DNA from: SCN-70-22 sp046327755
Lineage (GTDB): Bacteria; Gemmatimonadota; Gemmatimonadetes; Gemmatimonadales; Gemmatimonadaceae
NCBI GenBank assembly: GCA_046327755.1
Contig: JAXLXW010000009.1
Coordinates: forward strand, 1 to 64,000
Direction: 5' to 3'
DNA length: 64,000 nucleotides
Below, piece by piece: positions 53,821-62,055 of the stretch. Numbering within the stretch: the stretch's first letter is position 1; the number at the start of each line of letters is the position of its first letter. The notes beneath the pieces were generated by a model that worked only from the letters and a program-made list of their open reading frames with translations, had not been told where the DNA came from and searched no databases. The position numbers and the translations under genes are program-made.

Positions 53821-53958
53821 GGCCGCGAATGTGGCGGCCCCCCCAGCGCTCCGCAACGGAAGGACCCCCGATGCCAGCGCGTGCGTTATCCTCCCGATGC
53901 CCCGCCGGCACGGCGCGCGCCGTGCGCCGGGGCCGATCCATCGACCAGGAGCCCTTCC

Positions 53959-54954
53959 ATGTCCCGACTCGCATCCGTTGGCGCCGCCCCGCACGAGGCG
54001 CGTTTCGTGCGCCGGCTGGCCATCTGTTCGTTAGGCCTCCTCGCCGTGGCGTGCGGCGGCGAGCCGCCCAAGGCGGCAGACAGCGCCGCGACCGCCACCC
54101 CGACACAGGCCGCTGCCGATACGGCCGTCCCTCCGTCGACCGAGGGGCTCAAGGTTCCGGAGAGCGTCCGCTACGACGCCGCCCTGGACGCGTATTTCGT
54201 CTCGAACATCGACGGGATCCCCAACCAGAAGGACAACAACGGCTTCATCGTGCGCCTCGACGCCGGCAACCCGTCGGCGCCGGTCGACGTGGTGCGCGGC
54301 GGCGTGAAGGGGGTCACGCTCAACGCCCCCAAGGGGATGGCGATCGCCGGCGACACGCTCTGGGTGGCCGACATCGATGTGGTGCGCGCCTTCAACAAGA
54401 ACACCGGCGAGACGCTCGCCACCATCGACCTGTCCACCATGGGGGCGACCTTCCTCAACGATGTCGCGATTGCGGCTGACGGCACGGTGTACGTGACCGA
54501 CACCGGGATCCGCTTCAGCGACAAGGGCGAACTGTCGCACCCCGGGAAGGACAGGATCTTCGCCATCGCCGGCGGCAAGGCGAGCGTCGCCATCGAGAAC
54601 GACTCGCTCCTCACGCGCCCCAACGGGATCGCCTGGGACGGGACCAACGCCCGCTTCATCCTGGCCGGCTTCGGCGGTCCGGACGTGACGGCGTGGAAGC
54701 CGGGGGAGAAGACCGTCACGAAGCTGGCCTCGGGGCCGGGGAGCTACGACGGCCTCGAGGTGCTGGGCGACGGGCGCATCCTCGTCACCAGCTGGGCCGA
54801 CTCATCGCTCTCACTCGTCGCCAACGGCGCCGTGACCAAGGTGAAGGGGGGACTGGAAGCACCGGCCGACATCGGTGTCGACACCAAGCGCCAGCGCGTC
54901 GCCGTCCCGCGCTTCAACGCGGGGCGCGTCGACTACATCGCCATCCCCAAGTAG
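53959..54954 (+). CDS. NHL/SMP-30-like beta-propeller lipoprotein
   Basis: 331 residues from MSRLASVGAA, chosen to give a lipoprotein signal (GLLAVACGGE). A 40-residue Ala/Thr-rich linker precedes a six-bladed-type propeller: VPESVRYDAALDAYFVSN, LNAPKGMAIAGDTLWVAD, LNDVAIAADGTVYVTD, LTRPNGIAWDG and LEAPADIGVDTKRQ. The spacing of these motifs is that of NHL/SMP-30 gluconolactonase-like proteins, but no clear metal-binding set confirms a lactonase. Periplasmic binding or hydrolysis is possible. It is divergent from the aminotransferase gene; the metalloprotease gene follows 152 bp downstream. Confidence 0.8.
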   Translation: MSRLASVGAAPHEARFVRRLAICSLGLLAVACGGEPPKAADSAATATPTQAAADTAVPPSTEGLKVPESVRYDAALDAYFVSNIDGIPNQKDNNGFIVRLDAGNPSAPVDVVRGGVKGVTLNAPKGMAIAGDTLWVADIDVVRAFNKNTGETLATIDLSTMGATFLNDVAIAADGTVYVTDTGIRFSDKGELSHPGKDRIFAIAGGKASVAIENDSLLTRPNGIAWDGTNARFILAGFGGPDVTAWKPGEKTVTKLASGPGSYDGLEVLGDGRILVTSWADSSLSLVANGAVTKVKGGLEAPADIGVDTKRQRVAVPRFNAGRVDYIAIPK

Positions 54955-55106
54955 TCGACAACAGCAGGGGACAATCCAGGGGCAGCGCCAGACGGCGGCT
55001 GGGCGTAGACTAGAAACGCCCGGCCGCCGCTCGCGTTGCGGCCGCGCGCCCCCACGGGCTTCGCCGTTCGATTCACCATTCGTCAGGCCCTCGAGCCAGG
55101 CACTCC

Positions 55107-57719
55107 ATGTCGCGTTCGTCGTTCTCGCGATCGACCGTCGTCCTCGGGGCGACGCTCCTCCCGCTGCTCGCCCTCGGGGCGTGCAAGACGCCCCCCCCAA
55201 CCACCGCGCCGGCGCCGCGGCCGGCCAACGCGCCGCGCCCCAACGCCGCCGTTCCCCCGGGAACGCCGGGGCAGGCCCCGTCAGGTGCGCCGGGGGCCCA
55301 GCAGCCCGGCGACACCACGCGCCCGCAGTTCCCCGGCGCCGGCGGCACCGATCCGCAGCCACGTCCCTACAACCGCGTGGTCACCCCCAACGCGGTCACG
55401 CGTGATGGACTCTTCAAGACGCACCGCATCGGGTCGCGCATCCTGTTCGAGATCCCGAAGGGAGTGCTCAACAAGGATCTCCTCCTCGTGGCCCGCGCCG
55501 CGCGCGTCCCGGTGAATGCCGGCTACGGCGGCCAGCAGGTGGGGCCGCGCCGTGTGGTGCGCTGGGAGCGTCGCGACAACCGCATCCTCCTGCGCAACGT
55601 CTCGTTCGAGACCGTCGCCGACTCGACGACCCCCATCGCCGGCGCGGTGCGCAACTCCAACTTCGATCTCATCCTCGCCGCCTTCAACGTCGACGCCTAC
55701 GGCCCGGACAGCGCGGCCGTGATCGACGTGACGCGCCTGTACACCGCCCCGCCGACCGAAATCGGCCCGGGTGCGCAGTTCCGCGGCGCCCCCGATCCGA
55801 CGCGGTCCTTCATCGAGAAGGTCCTCTCCTTCCCGACCAACGTCGAGGTCGAGGCGGTCCTGACCATCGCCGCCCCGCCGGGACTCCCGGGGGCCGCGCA
55901 GGCCAACCCGTTCGCACCGGCCGCCAACGGAACCGCGTCGCTCGTGATGCACTGGAGCATGGTGAAGCTCCCCGACGTCCCGATGCTGCCACGCCTGGCC
56001 GACAAGCGCACCGGCTACTTCTCCATCAGCAACCTCGACTACTCGCGCCCCGAACAGCGGGCGCAGGAACGCGAGTACATCGTGCGCTGGCGCCTCGAGA
56101 AGAAGGACCCCAGCGCCGCCAAGTCGGAGCCGGTGAAGCCGATCACCTACTACGTCGACCCGGCGACGCCGGACTGGCTCAAGCCGTACGTGAAGAAGGG
56201 GATCGAAGCCTGGCAGCCCGCCTTCGAGGAGGCCGGGTTCATCCGCGGGATCGTCGCCGCCGACGCCCCGAAGAACGATCCCAACTGGGCCCCCGAGGAC
56301 GCGCGCTACTCCGTGGTGCGCTGGTTCCCCTCGACCATCGAGAATGCCACCGGGCCTAACGTGAACGACCCGCGCTCCGGCGAGATCCTCGAGTCGGACA
56401 TCTACATGTACCACAACATCATGAACCTGCAGCGCGCCTGGTACTTCACGCAGGTGGGGCACCTGGACCCGCGCGCCCGCCAGTGGCCCTTCCCCGACTC
56501 GCTGATGGGGCGCCTGGTGGAGTTCGTCGTCGCCCACGAAGTCGGGCACACGTTGGGCCTGCAGCACGACCAGAAGGGATCGTCGACGTACCCGGTGGAC
56601 TCGGTCCGCTCGAAGTCGTGGGTGGCCAAGATGGGGCACTCGCCCTCGATCATGGACTATTCGCGCTTCAACTACACCGCGCAGCCGGAGGACGGGATCC
56701 CGCTGGCCGACCTCATTCCGCGGATCGGTCCCTACGACAAGTACATCATCCGCTGGGGCTACACGCCGATCCCGTCGGCGCGCACCTCGGACGATGAGTG
56801 GACCACGCTCGACAAGTGGTCGCGCGAGCAGGACACGGTGCCCTGGTATCGCTTCAACATGTCCGACTCGCGCGGCGCCGACCCCGGTGACCACAGCGAG
56901 GCGGTGGGCGACGCCGACGCCGTGAAGGCGACGGGGTGGGGAATGAAGTCGATCAAGCAGATCGTCCCGCTCCTCGTCCCCGCCACGGTGCGCGACGGGC
57001 AGAACTACGACGACCTGGCCGAGCTGTACGGACGCCTGATCGGACAGTGGGCGACCGAACTCTCGCACGTGGCCGACGTCGTGGGTGGGACCCAGGCGCA
57101 GGAGAAGTACGCCGGTCAGGCCGGCCCGCGCTACGTCCCCAACTCGCGGCAGCGACAGAAGGACGCGGTGAAGTTCCTCAACGAGAACGCCTTCGCCACG
57201 CCGACGCACTTCCTCGTCGACGACATCCTGCGGAAGATCGAGGTGGAAGGGGCGATTCGCCGCATCAACCAGTCGCAGGCGCGCATCCTCAACGCGCTGT
57301 TCAACGACCGCCGCCTCGAGCGCCTCATCGAGTTCGACGCGCTGGCCAAGCCCGGCGAGTCGTACCCGCTGGCCGAGATGGCGGCCGACGTGCGCACCGG
57401 GATCTGGAGCGAGCTCTCCGGCGGGAACGTCCGTATCGACGCCTATCGCCGTGAGCTGCAACGATCCTACCTCGCCGCGGTCGAGGCGAAGATCAACCCG
57501 CGCCCGGTGCAGCTTCCGGCCGGACTCCCGGCGCAGTTCGCCGCGCAGTTTGCCGGCGCCCGCGCCACGAGCGACATCAAGGCCATCTTCCGCGCCGAAC
57601 TGCGGGCGCTCGACGCCCAGCTGGCAGCCTCGGCGGGCCGCGCGACCGACCGCACGACGCGCGCGCACCTCGACGACGCCCGGGCGCAGATCAAGAAGAT
57701 CCTCGATCCGGAGAACTAG
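55107..57719 (+). CDS. Large zinc-dependent metalloprotease lipoprotein (DUF5117/DUF4953 type)
   Basis: 870 residues. The lipoprotein signal ends LLALGACK and is followed by a ~70-residue Pro/Ala/Gly-rich linker. A large N-terminal beta-rich domain comes first. The catalytic part follows, with HEVGHTLGLQH at residues 477-487 (zinc motif HExxHxxGxxH) and SIMDYSRFNY (Met-turn). Conserved DIYMYHNIMNLQ and PITYYVDPATP place it with zinc-dependent proteins carrying DUF5117 and DUF4953. The C-terminus is helical. It is probably an envelope-anchored protease. A perfect terminator follows the gene. Confidence 0.88.
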   Translation: MSRSSFSRSTVVLGATLLPLLALGACKTPPPTTAPAPRPANAPRPNAAVPPGTPGQAPSGAPGAQQPGDTTRPQFPGAGGTDPQPRPYNRVVTPNAVTRDGLFKTHRIGSRILFEIPKGVLNKDLLLVARAARVPVNAGYGGQQVGPRRVVRWERRDNRILLRNVSFETVADSTTPIAGAVRNSNFDLILAAFNVDAYGPDSAAVIDVTRLYTAPPTEIGPGAQFRGAPDPTRSFIEKVLSFPTNVEVEAVLTIAAPPGLPGAAQANPFAPAANGTASLVMHWSMVKLPDVPMLPRLADKRTGYFSISNLDYSRPEQRAQEREYIVRWRLEKKDPSAAKSEPVKPITYYVDPATPDWLKPYVKKGIEAWQPAFEEAGFIRGIVAADAPKNDPNWAPEDARYSVVRWFPSTIENATGPNVNDPRSGEILESDIYMYHNIMNLQRAWYFTQVGHLDPRARQWPFPDSLMGRLVEFVVAHEVGHTLGLQHDQKGSSTYPVDSVRSKSWVAKMGHSPSIMDYSRFNYTAQPEDGIPLADLIPRIGPYDKYIIRWGYTPIPSARTSDDEWTTLDKWSREQDTVPWYRFNMSDSRGADPGDHSEAVGDADAVKATGWGMKSIKQIVPLLVPATVRDGQNYDDLAELYGRLIGQWATELSHVADVVGGTQAQEKYAGQAGPRYVPNSRQRQKDAVKFLNENAFATPTHFLVDDILRKIEVEGAIRRINQSQARILNALFNDRRLERLIEFDALAKPGESYPLAEMAADVRTGIWSELSGGNVRIDAYRRELQRSYLAAVEAKINPRPVQLPAGLPAQFAAQFAGARATSDIKAIFRAELRALDAQLAASAGRATDRTTRAHLDDARAQIKKILDPEN

Positions 57720-57746
57720 GACGGGGGACGGGGGACGGGGGACAGG
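57719..57746 (+). repeat. G-rich ACGGGGG triple repeat
   Basis: Three ACGGGGG units in a row directly after the metalloprotease stop. Close relatives occur on the minus strand at 50022-50056 (inside the CoA-transferase beta N-terminus) and as ACGGGAG-type units at 62023-62055. Such G-runs could form quadruplexes. Confidence 0.7.
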
Positions 57747-57781
57747 AGTTCGGTCCCCCGCATCTCGAGAATCGTCGCACG

Positions 57782-57814
57782 AAGCGGCCGCCCGTTGGGC
57801 GGCCGCTTTCGTTT
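57782..57814 (+). terminator. Intrinsic terminator after the metalloprotease
   Basis: A perfect 12-bp stem, AAGCGGCCGCCC/GGGCGGCCGCTT, with loop GTT is followed by TCGTTT. It ends the metalloprotease transcript just before the four-gene operon. Confidence 0.85.
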
Positions 57815-57821
57815 GGGGATG

Positions 57822-58826
57822 ATGAACCTGCGACACGTTGACGGATACACAGGCGTTTTAGCCTACGCGCCTGTCCTGCGGATGGCGATAGCGGCGCCCC
57901 CCACTGCCCCCCGATGTTGCAAGCGGTACTTGGGCAGGCTCGTCCAGTCCCGCTTCGCGAGATCCGTGTCGCGACTCATCGCCGGGATCGTCGGCGCACT
58001 CGTCGGCCTCCACATCGCCACGTGGGGGATGTACAAGGACGCCATCCACGAGGGGTTCGTCATCCCTCGGTACTTCCGCAGCGTGATCGTCGCCATCGGC
58101 GTCGCGCTGGTGCTCGAGCCGTTCGTGGGACTCGATCTGACCGCCGGCGGCGGCCTCGTCGTCTTCTTCGGGCTGGTCTATGCCGGCGAGCGCATCCTCG
58201 TCGAACTCTGGAAGACGTTCTTCCGCGACGAGGACCAGTCGAAGTACACCATCCCGATGCAGTTCCGGCTGCTCCACACGCCGATTCGCAGCCGAGCGCT
58301 TCGGATGGCCGTCGGAACCGTGTGCCTCGTCGTGGTGGCGCTGGCGGCGCGCACGCTGGAACGGCTCCAGCACTCCTTGGGCGCGGATTCCCCGTTCGTG
58401 GTCACCCTCCTCGTCGGCAGCGTGGGCGGGTGGCTCGCCGCCATCGGCGGCGCGTGGAAGGACGCGCCGGTCGAGGGTTTCGAGCCGCTCAAGTTCCTGC
58501 GGAGCCCGCTCATGACGATGAGCGCCGCACTCCTCCTCGCACCATGGACCGATCGCTGGCTCTTCCTCGCCATGGGGGCGCTGGGCTACGAGCGTGCCGC
58601 CGTCGAGACGTACAAGACCTTCCTCCTCTCGGACAAGCCGCGCGGGAAGTTCGCCGGCAAGCCGGTGCTCTTCCCCGACATGCTGGTGCGCCGCGTCAAG
58701 TTCGCCTGGCTGTTCGGCGCCATCTGGTTACTCGTCGGCGCCGCGTACACCGCCGCCTGGCGGCAGCGAGCGCCAACCGGCACGCCCCTCCCAATCGAGG
58801 ATCCGTCCGCGCGGACGGGGCACTAA
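57822..58826 (+). CDS. Integral membrane protein with two-fold internal repeat
   Basis: 334 residues if started at MNLRHVDGYT. ATG 57819 is in frame, ATG 57882 and GTG 57966 are alternatives, and none has a good ribosome site. The two halves carry the same pattern. GMYKDAIHEGF...RS (69-86) matches GAWKDAPVEGF...RS (210-228). Next, ERILVELWKTFF (123-134) matches ERAAVETYKTFL (257-268), each followed by a short charged stretch. Each half has about two or three hydrophobic helices, and another helix ends the protein. I know of no named family. It lies 4 bp before the next gene and is followed by two oxidoreductase genes, so a membrane role in the same pathway is likely. Confidence 0.8.
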   Translation: MNLRHVDGYTGVLAYAPVLRMAIAAPPTAPRCCKRYLGRLVQSRFARSVSRLIAGIVGALVGLHIATWGMYKDAIHEGFVIPRYFRSVIVAIGVALVLEPFVGLDLTAGGGLVVFFGLVYAGERILVELWKTFFRDEDQSKYTIPMQFRLLHTPIRSRALRMAVGTVCLVVVALAARTLERLQHSLGADSPFVVTLLVGSVGGWLAAIGGAWKDAPVEGFEPLKFLRSPLMTMSAALLLAPWTDRWLFLAMGALGYERAAVETYKTFLLSDKPRGKFAGKPVLFPDMLVRRVKFAWLFGAIWLLVGAAYTAAWRQRAPTGTPLPIEDPSARTGH

Positions 58827-58830
58827 CGGC

Positions 58831-59310
58831 GTGCTGCCTGAGCCCTCCTCCCTCGTCCCGTCCGCCATGACAATGGCCGCGTCGGTCGGCTACGGCTTCG
58901 TCAGCGCCATTGTGCCGGTGGTGAACGCCGAACTCTACATCGTGGCAGCGGCCGCGATCCTTCCACAATCGCAGCAACCGGCGATGGTGAGCCTCTTCTC
59001 CCTTGGCACGATGGTGGGAAAGACGGCGCTCTACCTCCTCGCCGCGCGACTGGTGGGTTCGTGTCCGCCCACCGCCCGCGCCCAAGTCGATCGCTGGGTC
59101 GCGCGGCTGCAACACCGGCAGGGCTACGTGTGGCCGGTCGTCTTCGCGAGCACCTTGCTGGGCTTCCCACCCCTGTACGCGGTCACCCTTGCCGCCGGCG
59201 TCCTGCGCATCAGCCTTGTCGGCTTCTTCGTCGTCGGGTGCATCGGACGCTTTGCGCGCTTCTCGGCCATCACCTGGGCCGCCGATGGAGTGGAGGGCCT
59301 GTGGCACTAA
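58831..59310 (+). CDS. Small membrane protein, VTT/YqaA-like
   Basis: 159 residues from GTG 58831, or 147 from ATG 58867; neither has a strong ribosome site. Three or four hydrophobic helices are seen. The opening GYGFVSAIVPVVNAELYIVAAAAIL, with an invariant-looking VNAE, resembles small VTT-type membrane proteins. The RLQHRQGYVWPVVFASTLLGFPPLY region continues that pattern. Function is unknown; members of the wider group affect membrane potential and lipid scrambling. It starts 4 bp after the previous gene and overlaps the next by 10 bp, so co-translation is likely. Confidence 0.7.
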   Translation: MLPEPSSLVPSAMTMAASVGYGFVSAIVPVVNAELYIVAAAAILPQSQQPAMVSLFSLGTMVGKTALYLLAARLVGSCPPTARAQVDRWVARLQHRQGYVWPVVFASTLLGFPPLYAVTLAAGVLRISLVGFFVVGCIGRFARFSAITWAADGVEGLWH

Positions 59311-60899
59311 CGGCGCACAGCTTCGACACGATCGTGATTGGCAGCGGCTTCGGCGGCGTCATGGCCGCCCTTCCGCTGGTCGAGCGCGGCGAGCGCGTTC
59401 TCCTCCTCGAGCGAGGGGACTGGGTCGCACGCGGCCCGCAGAACTGGGAGATGGCGCACGCCTTCCAGCTCTCGCCGCACTACACAGCCAACACCCCGTT
59501 CCTCGTCGATCACCCGCGGACGCCCTATCGTGCCGGGACCTTTCACTGCGTGGGAGGGCCGTCGGTCTTCTACGGCGGCGCCTCGTTGCGGCTGCGCGAA
59601 CGAGACTTCGCTCCGGGGGCGGCGATTGTCGGCGACTCCGGCGCCGAGTGGCCGTTCGGCTATTCCGATCTCGCCCCGTACTACGGCTGGGCCGAGTCAC
59701 TGCTCGGCGTCGCGGGCGACGACAGAGACGACCCCACCGCACCTCCACGTGCGGCGCCATACCCCGCCCCCCCGCTCCCCTTCACCCCCCCCGCACAGCG
59801 CGTGGCACAGGCGGCGCGGCGCGTGGGGCTACACCCCTTCCCGCTGCCGCTGGCGATCAATGCCATCACGTCCGCCGGTCGGCACGCATGTCAGCAGTGC
59901 AGCACCTGCGACGGCTTCGCCTGCGCCATCGGCGCCAAGAACGACCTGGCCACGACGCTGGTCCCGCGCCTGCTCGGCGCCGGAATGGAGCTGCGCACGA
60001 ACACCGTCGCGTTGCAGCTGAACATCGCCAATGGGCGCGTCGGCGGCATCCGCGTGGTGAATGTGCGCAGCGGCGAACGCTCGACCGTTCGCGCCCAGCG
60101 CGTCATCGTCGCGGCAGGGACGCTCGCCACACCGCAGCTCCTCCTCGCCTCAGGAGTTGACCGGTACTCACCGGCACCGCACACAATCGGTCGCTACCTC
60201 ACGCGCCACGTCAATCACCTCACGCTCGGCATCTGTCCGCGCCCCACCAATCCCGAAGGGGTCTTTCACAAGCAGGTCGCGATCCATGACTTCTATTTCG
60301 GCGCTCCAGGGGTCGATCCGGCGATCGGGAAGCTCGGCGCCATTCAGCAGATCACCGCGCCTGGGCCCGCGTACGTCCAGCGATACCTCCCGCCCCTCGT
60401 CGGCCACATCGCCGCGGTCGCCGTGCGCAACGTCCTTGCCCTGCTGACCATCGCCGAGGACGCCCCTGATGCACGCAATCACGTCACCCTCGACCCGCGC
60501 CAGCAGGATGCGTGGGGTGTTCCGCTGCTTCGGATCCATCACCGGCACTCGCCTCGCGACCGCGCCGCCGCGCGTGCCCTGGTGCATCAGGCGCGGGTCA
60601 TCCTTCGCGAGGCAGGGGCGATGTTCAGCATCGTGCACGAGCTGCGCTCCTTCTCCCACGCGCTGGGGAGCGTGCGCATGGGAATGGACGAGACCACCGC
60701 ACCGCTCGACGAATGCGGCCGCGTGCGCGGGATCGACAACCTCTTCGTGAGCGATGGCAGCGCACTCCCCACTGCGGGCGGGGTGAACCCATCGCTGACG
60801 ATCGCGGCCAACGCGCTGCGCATCGGGGCGATCCTTGCCGGGTGGCCGACCCCTCCAGCTTCAACGCAACGTGTGATGCCGACCATTGGAGGGTGGTGA
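59301..60899 (+). CDS. GMC-family FAD-dependent oxidoreductase with cysteine cluster
   Basis: 532 residues from a GTG with GGAGG four bases upstream. The FAD dinucleotide motif GSGFGG begins near residue 14, and LLLERGDW follows. RVIVAAGTLATPQLLLASGV and a C-terminal SVRMGMDETTAPLDECGRV...LFVSDGSALPT complete the GMC fold. A CQQCSTCDGFAC cluster (C197, C200, C203, C208) precedes AIGAKND. Similar clusters mark a GMC clade, and in some flavin dehydrogenases cysteines at this place hold an iron-sulfur cluster. No signal peptide is present. It probably oxidises a sugar or alcohol. Confidence 0.9.
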   Translation: MALTAHSFDTIVIGSGFGGVMAALPLVERGERVLLLERGDWVARGPQNWEMAHAFQLSPHYTANTPFLVDHPRTPYRAGTFHCVGGPSVFYGGASLRLRERDFAPGAAIVGDSGAEWPFGYSDLAPYYGWAESLLGVAGDDRDDPTAPPRAAPYPAPPLPFTPPAQRVAQAARRVGLHPFPLPLAINAITSAGRHACQQCSTCDGFACAIGAKNDLATTLVPRLLGAGMELRTNTVALQLNIANGRVGGIRVVNVRSGERSTVRAQRVIVAAGTLATPQLLLASGVDRYSPAPHTIGRYLTRHVNHLTLGICPRPTNPEGVFHKQVAIHDFYFGAPGVDPAIGKLGAIQQITAPGPAYVQRYLPPLVGHIAAVAVRNVLALLTIAEDAPDARNHVTLDPRQQDAWGVPLLRIHHRHSPRDRAAARALVHQARVILREAGAMFSIVHELRSFSHALGSVRMGMDETTAPLDECGRVRGIDNLFVSDGSALPTAGGVNPSLTIAANALRIGAILAGWPTPPASTQRVMPTIGGW

Positions 60900-60900
60900 C

Positions 60901-61893
60901 ATGTTCCCTGGGCCCGTGCACGGTCGTGACATCGCCCTCGCCTTCCTCGGGTGCGGACGCATGGCAGAGCGTCATAGCAGGGTGCTGCGCGCCTCGCCGC
61001 AGGTCGCCCGCTACTACGCCAGTCGCGATGCGATACGCGCGCGGTCGATGAATGCCGCGCTCGGCGGCTCGGGGGCGCTGGCTTCGTACGACGATGCCCT
61101 CGCCGACGAGCGCATCACCTGCGCCGTGGTCGTCACCCCGCCGGCGTTGCACCTGGAACTCGTCCTCGACGCGCTGGCCGCAGGGAAGGATGTCGTGGTC
61201 GAGAAGCCGGCCTTCCTCCGCAGCGAGGACGCGGACACGGTTGCAGCTGCGGCACGAGCATCCGGCCGGATGGTGCTCGTCGCCGAGAACTACCACTACA
61301 AGCCGCTCGCGACATTGCTGCGCGAGATCACGACCTCGGGCGAACTGGGCCACGTGCGCTTCGTGCACGTGAACGCGCTCAAGCGCCAGACGGTCCCGGG
61401 ATGGCGCAACGATCCCGCGATGGCCGGTGGCGGCGCGCTCTTCGAAGGCGGGGTGCACTGGGTGCACTTCATGGCCAACCTGGGGCTGTCGGTGGAACGC
61501 GTCCGCGGCTGGAGCCCCCAACGCAGCGCGCCTGACGAGCCGGAACGCAGCACCCTCGTGCACGTTGAGTACGCAGGCGGTGCCGTGGGAATCCTCGCCC
61601 ACTCCTGGGAAGTCCCTGCACCGTTCGGCGGGCTGTGCCTTTCGGGAATCCAAGGGACCGAGGGAACCGTGCACTTCGAGTCGAACGGACTCGGCGTCCT
61701 CATTCGCGCCCGCAGGACGCGCCTGAGATTCCCGGGGATGCGCGACATCGTGGGGTTCCGTGCGATGTGGCGCGACTTCGTCTCGTCCCTGTCCCTGCGC
61801 CACGAAGCGCAGATGACGTTGGCGCTCGCGCGCCAGGATCTCGCGATGATCGAGTCAGCGACCCGCACCTCGATTGCGGCCAGCGCCCGGTAA
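60901..61893 (+). CDS. Gfo/Idh/MocA-family oxidoreductase
   Basis: 330 residues. Its ATG follows the previous stop directly, with GGAGG eight bases upstream. The Rossmann part has FLGCGRMAERHSR (GCG at 17-19), VVTPPALHLELVLDAL and the EKP motif VVVEKPAF (101-103). The C-terminal domain contains EGGVHWVHFMANLG, with the histidine typical of the family active site. These enzymes use NAD(P) to oxidise or reduce sugar hydroxyls. With the GMC enzyme upstream, a two-step sugar or polyol modification (for example through a keto sugar) is plausible. It is the last gene of the four-gene operon. Confidence 0.92.
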   Translation: MFPGPVHGRDIALAFLGCGRMAERHSRVLRASPQVARYYASRDAIRARSMNAALGGSGALASYDDALADERITCAVVVTPPALHLELVLDALAAGKDVVVEKPAFLRSEDADTVAAAARASGRMVLVAENYHYKPLATLLREITTSGELGHVRFVHVNALKRQTVPGWRNDPAMAGGGALFEGGVHWVHFMANLGLSVERVRGWSPQRSAPDEPERSTLVHVEYAGGAVGILAHSWEVPAPFGGLCLSGIQGTEGTVHFESNGLGVLIRARRTRLRFPGMRDIVGFRAMWRDFVSSLSLRHEAQMTLALARQDLAMIESATRTSIAASAR

Positions 61894-62055
61894 CGTCTCG
61901 TTCGTGCATGCCCAGTCGCGACGCGGCGCATCATCACCGCCAATCGCTGCACCACACTAAGTTGGCGGAACGTTCCGCAGGCGTTGTATCGAAGCGCGCA
62001 CCGCGAACTCGACGTGCACGCCGCTCCATCTCCCGTCTCCCCTCTCCCGTCCCGC

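Noticed and set aside
55281..57836. 851-codon minus-strand open frame opposite the metalloprotease
   Set aside because: No motif and a composition typical of antisense frames; the zinc protease on the plus strand is clear.
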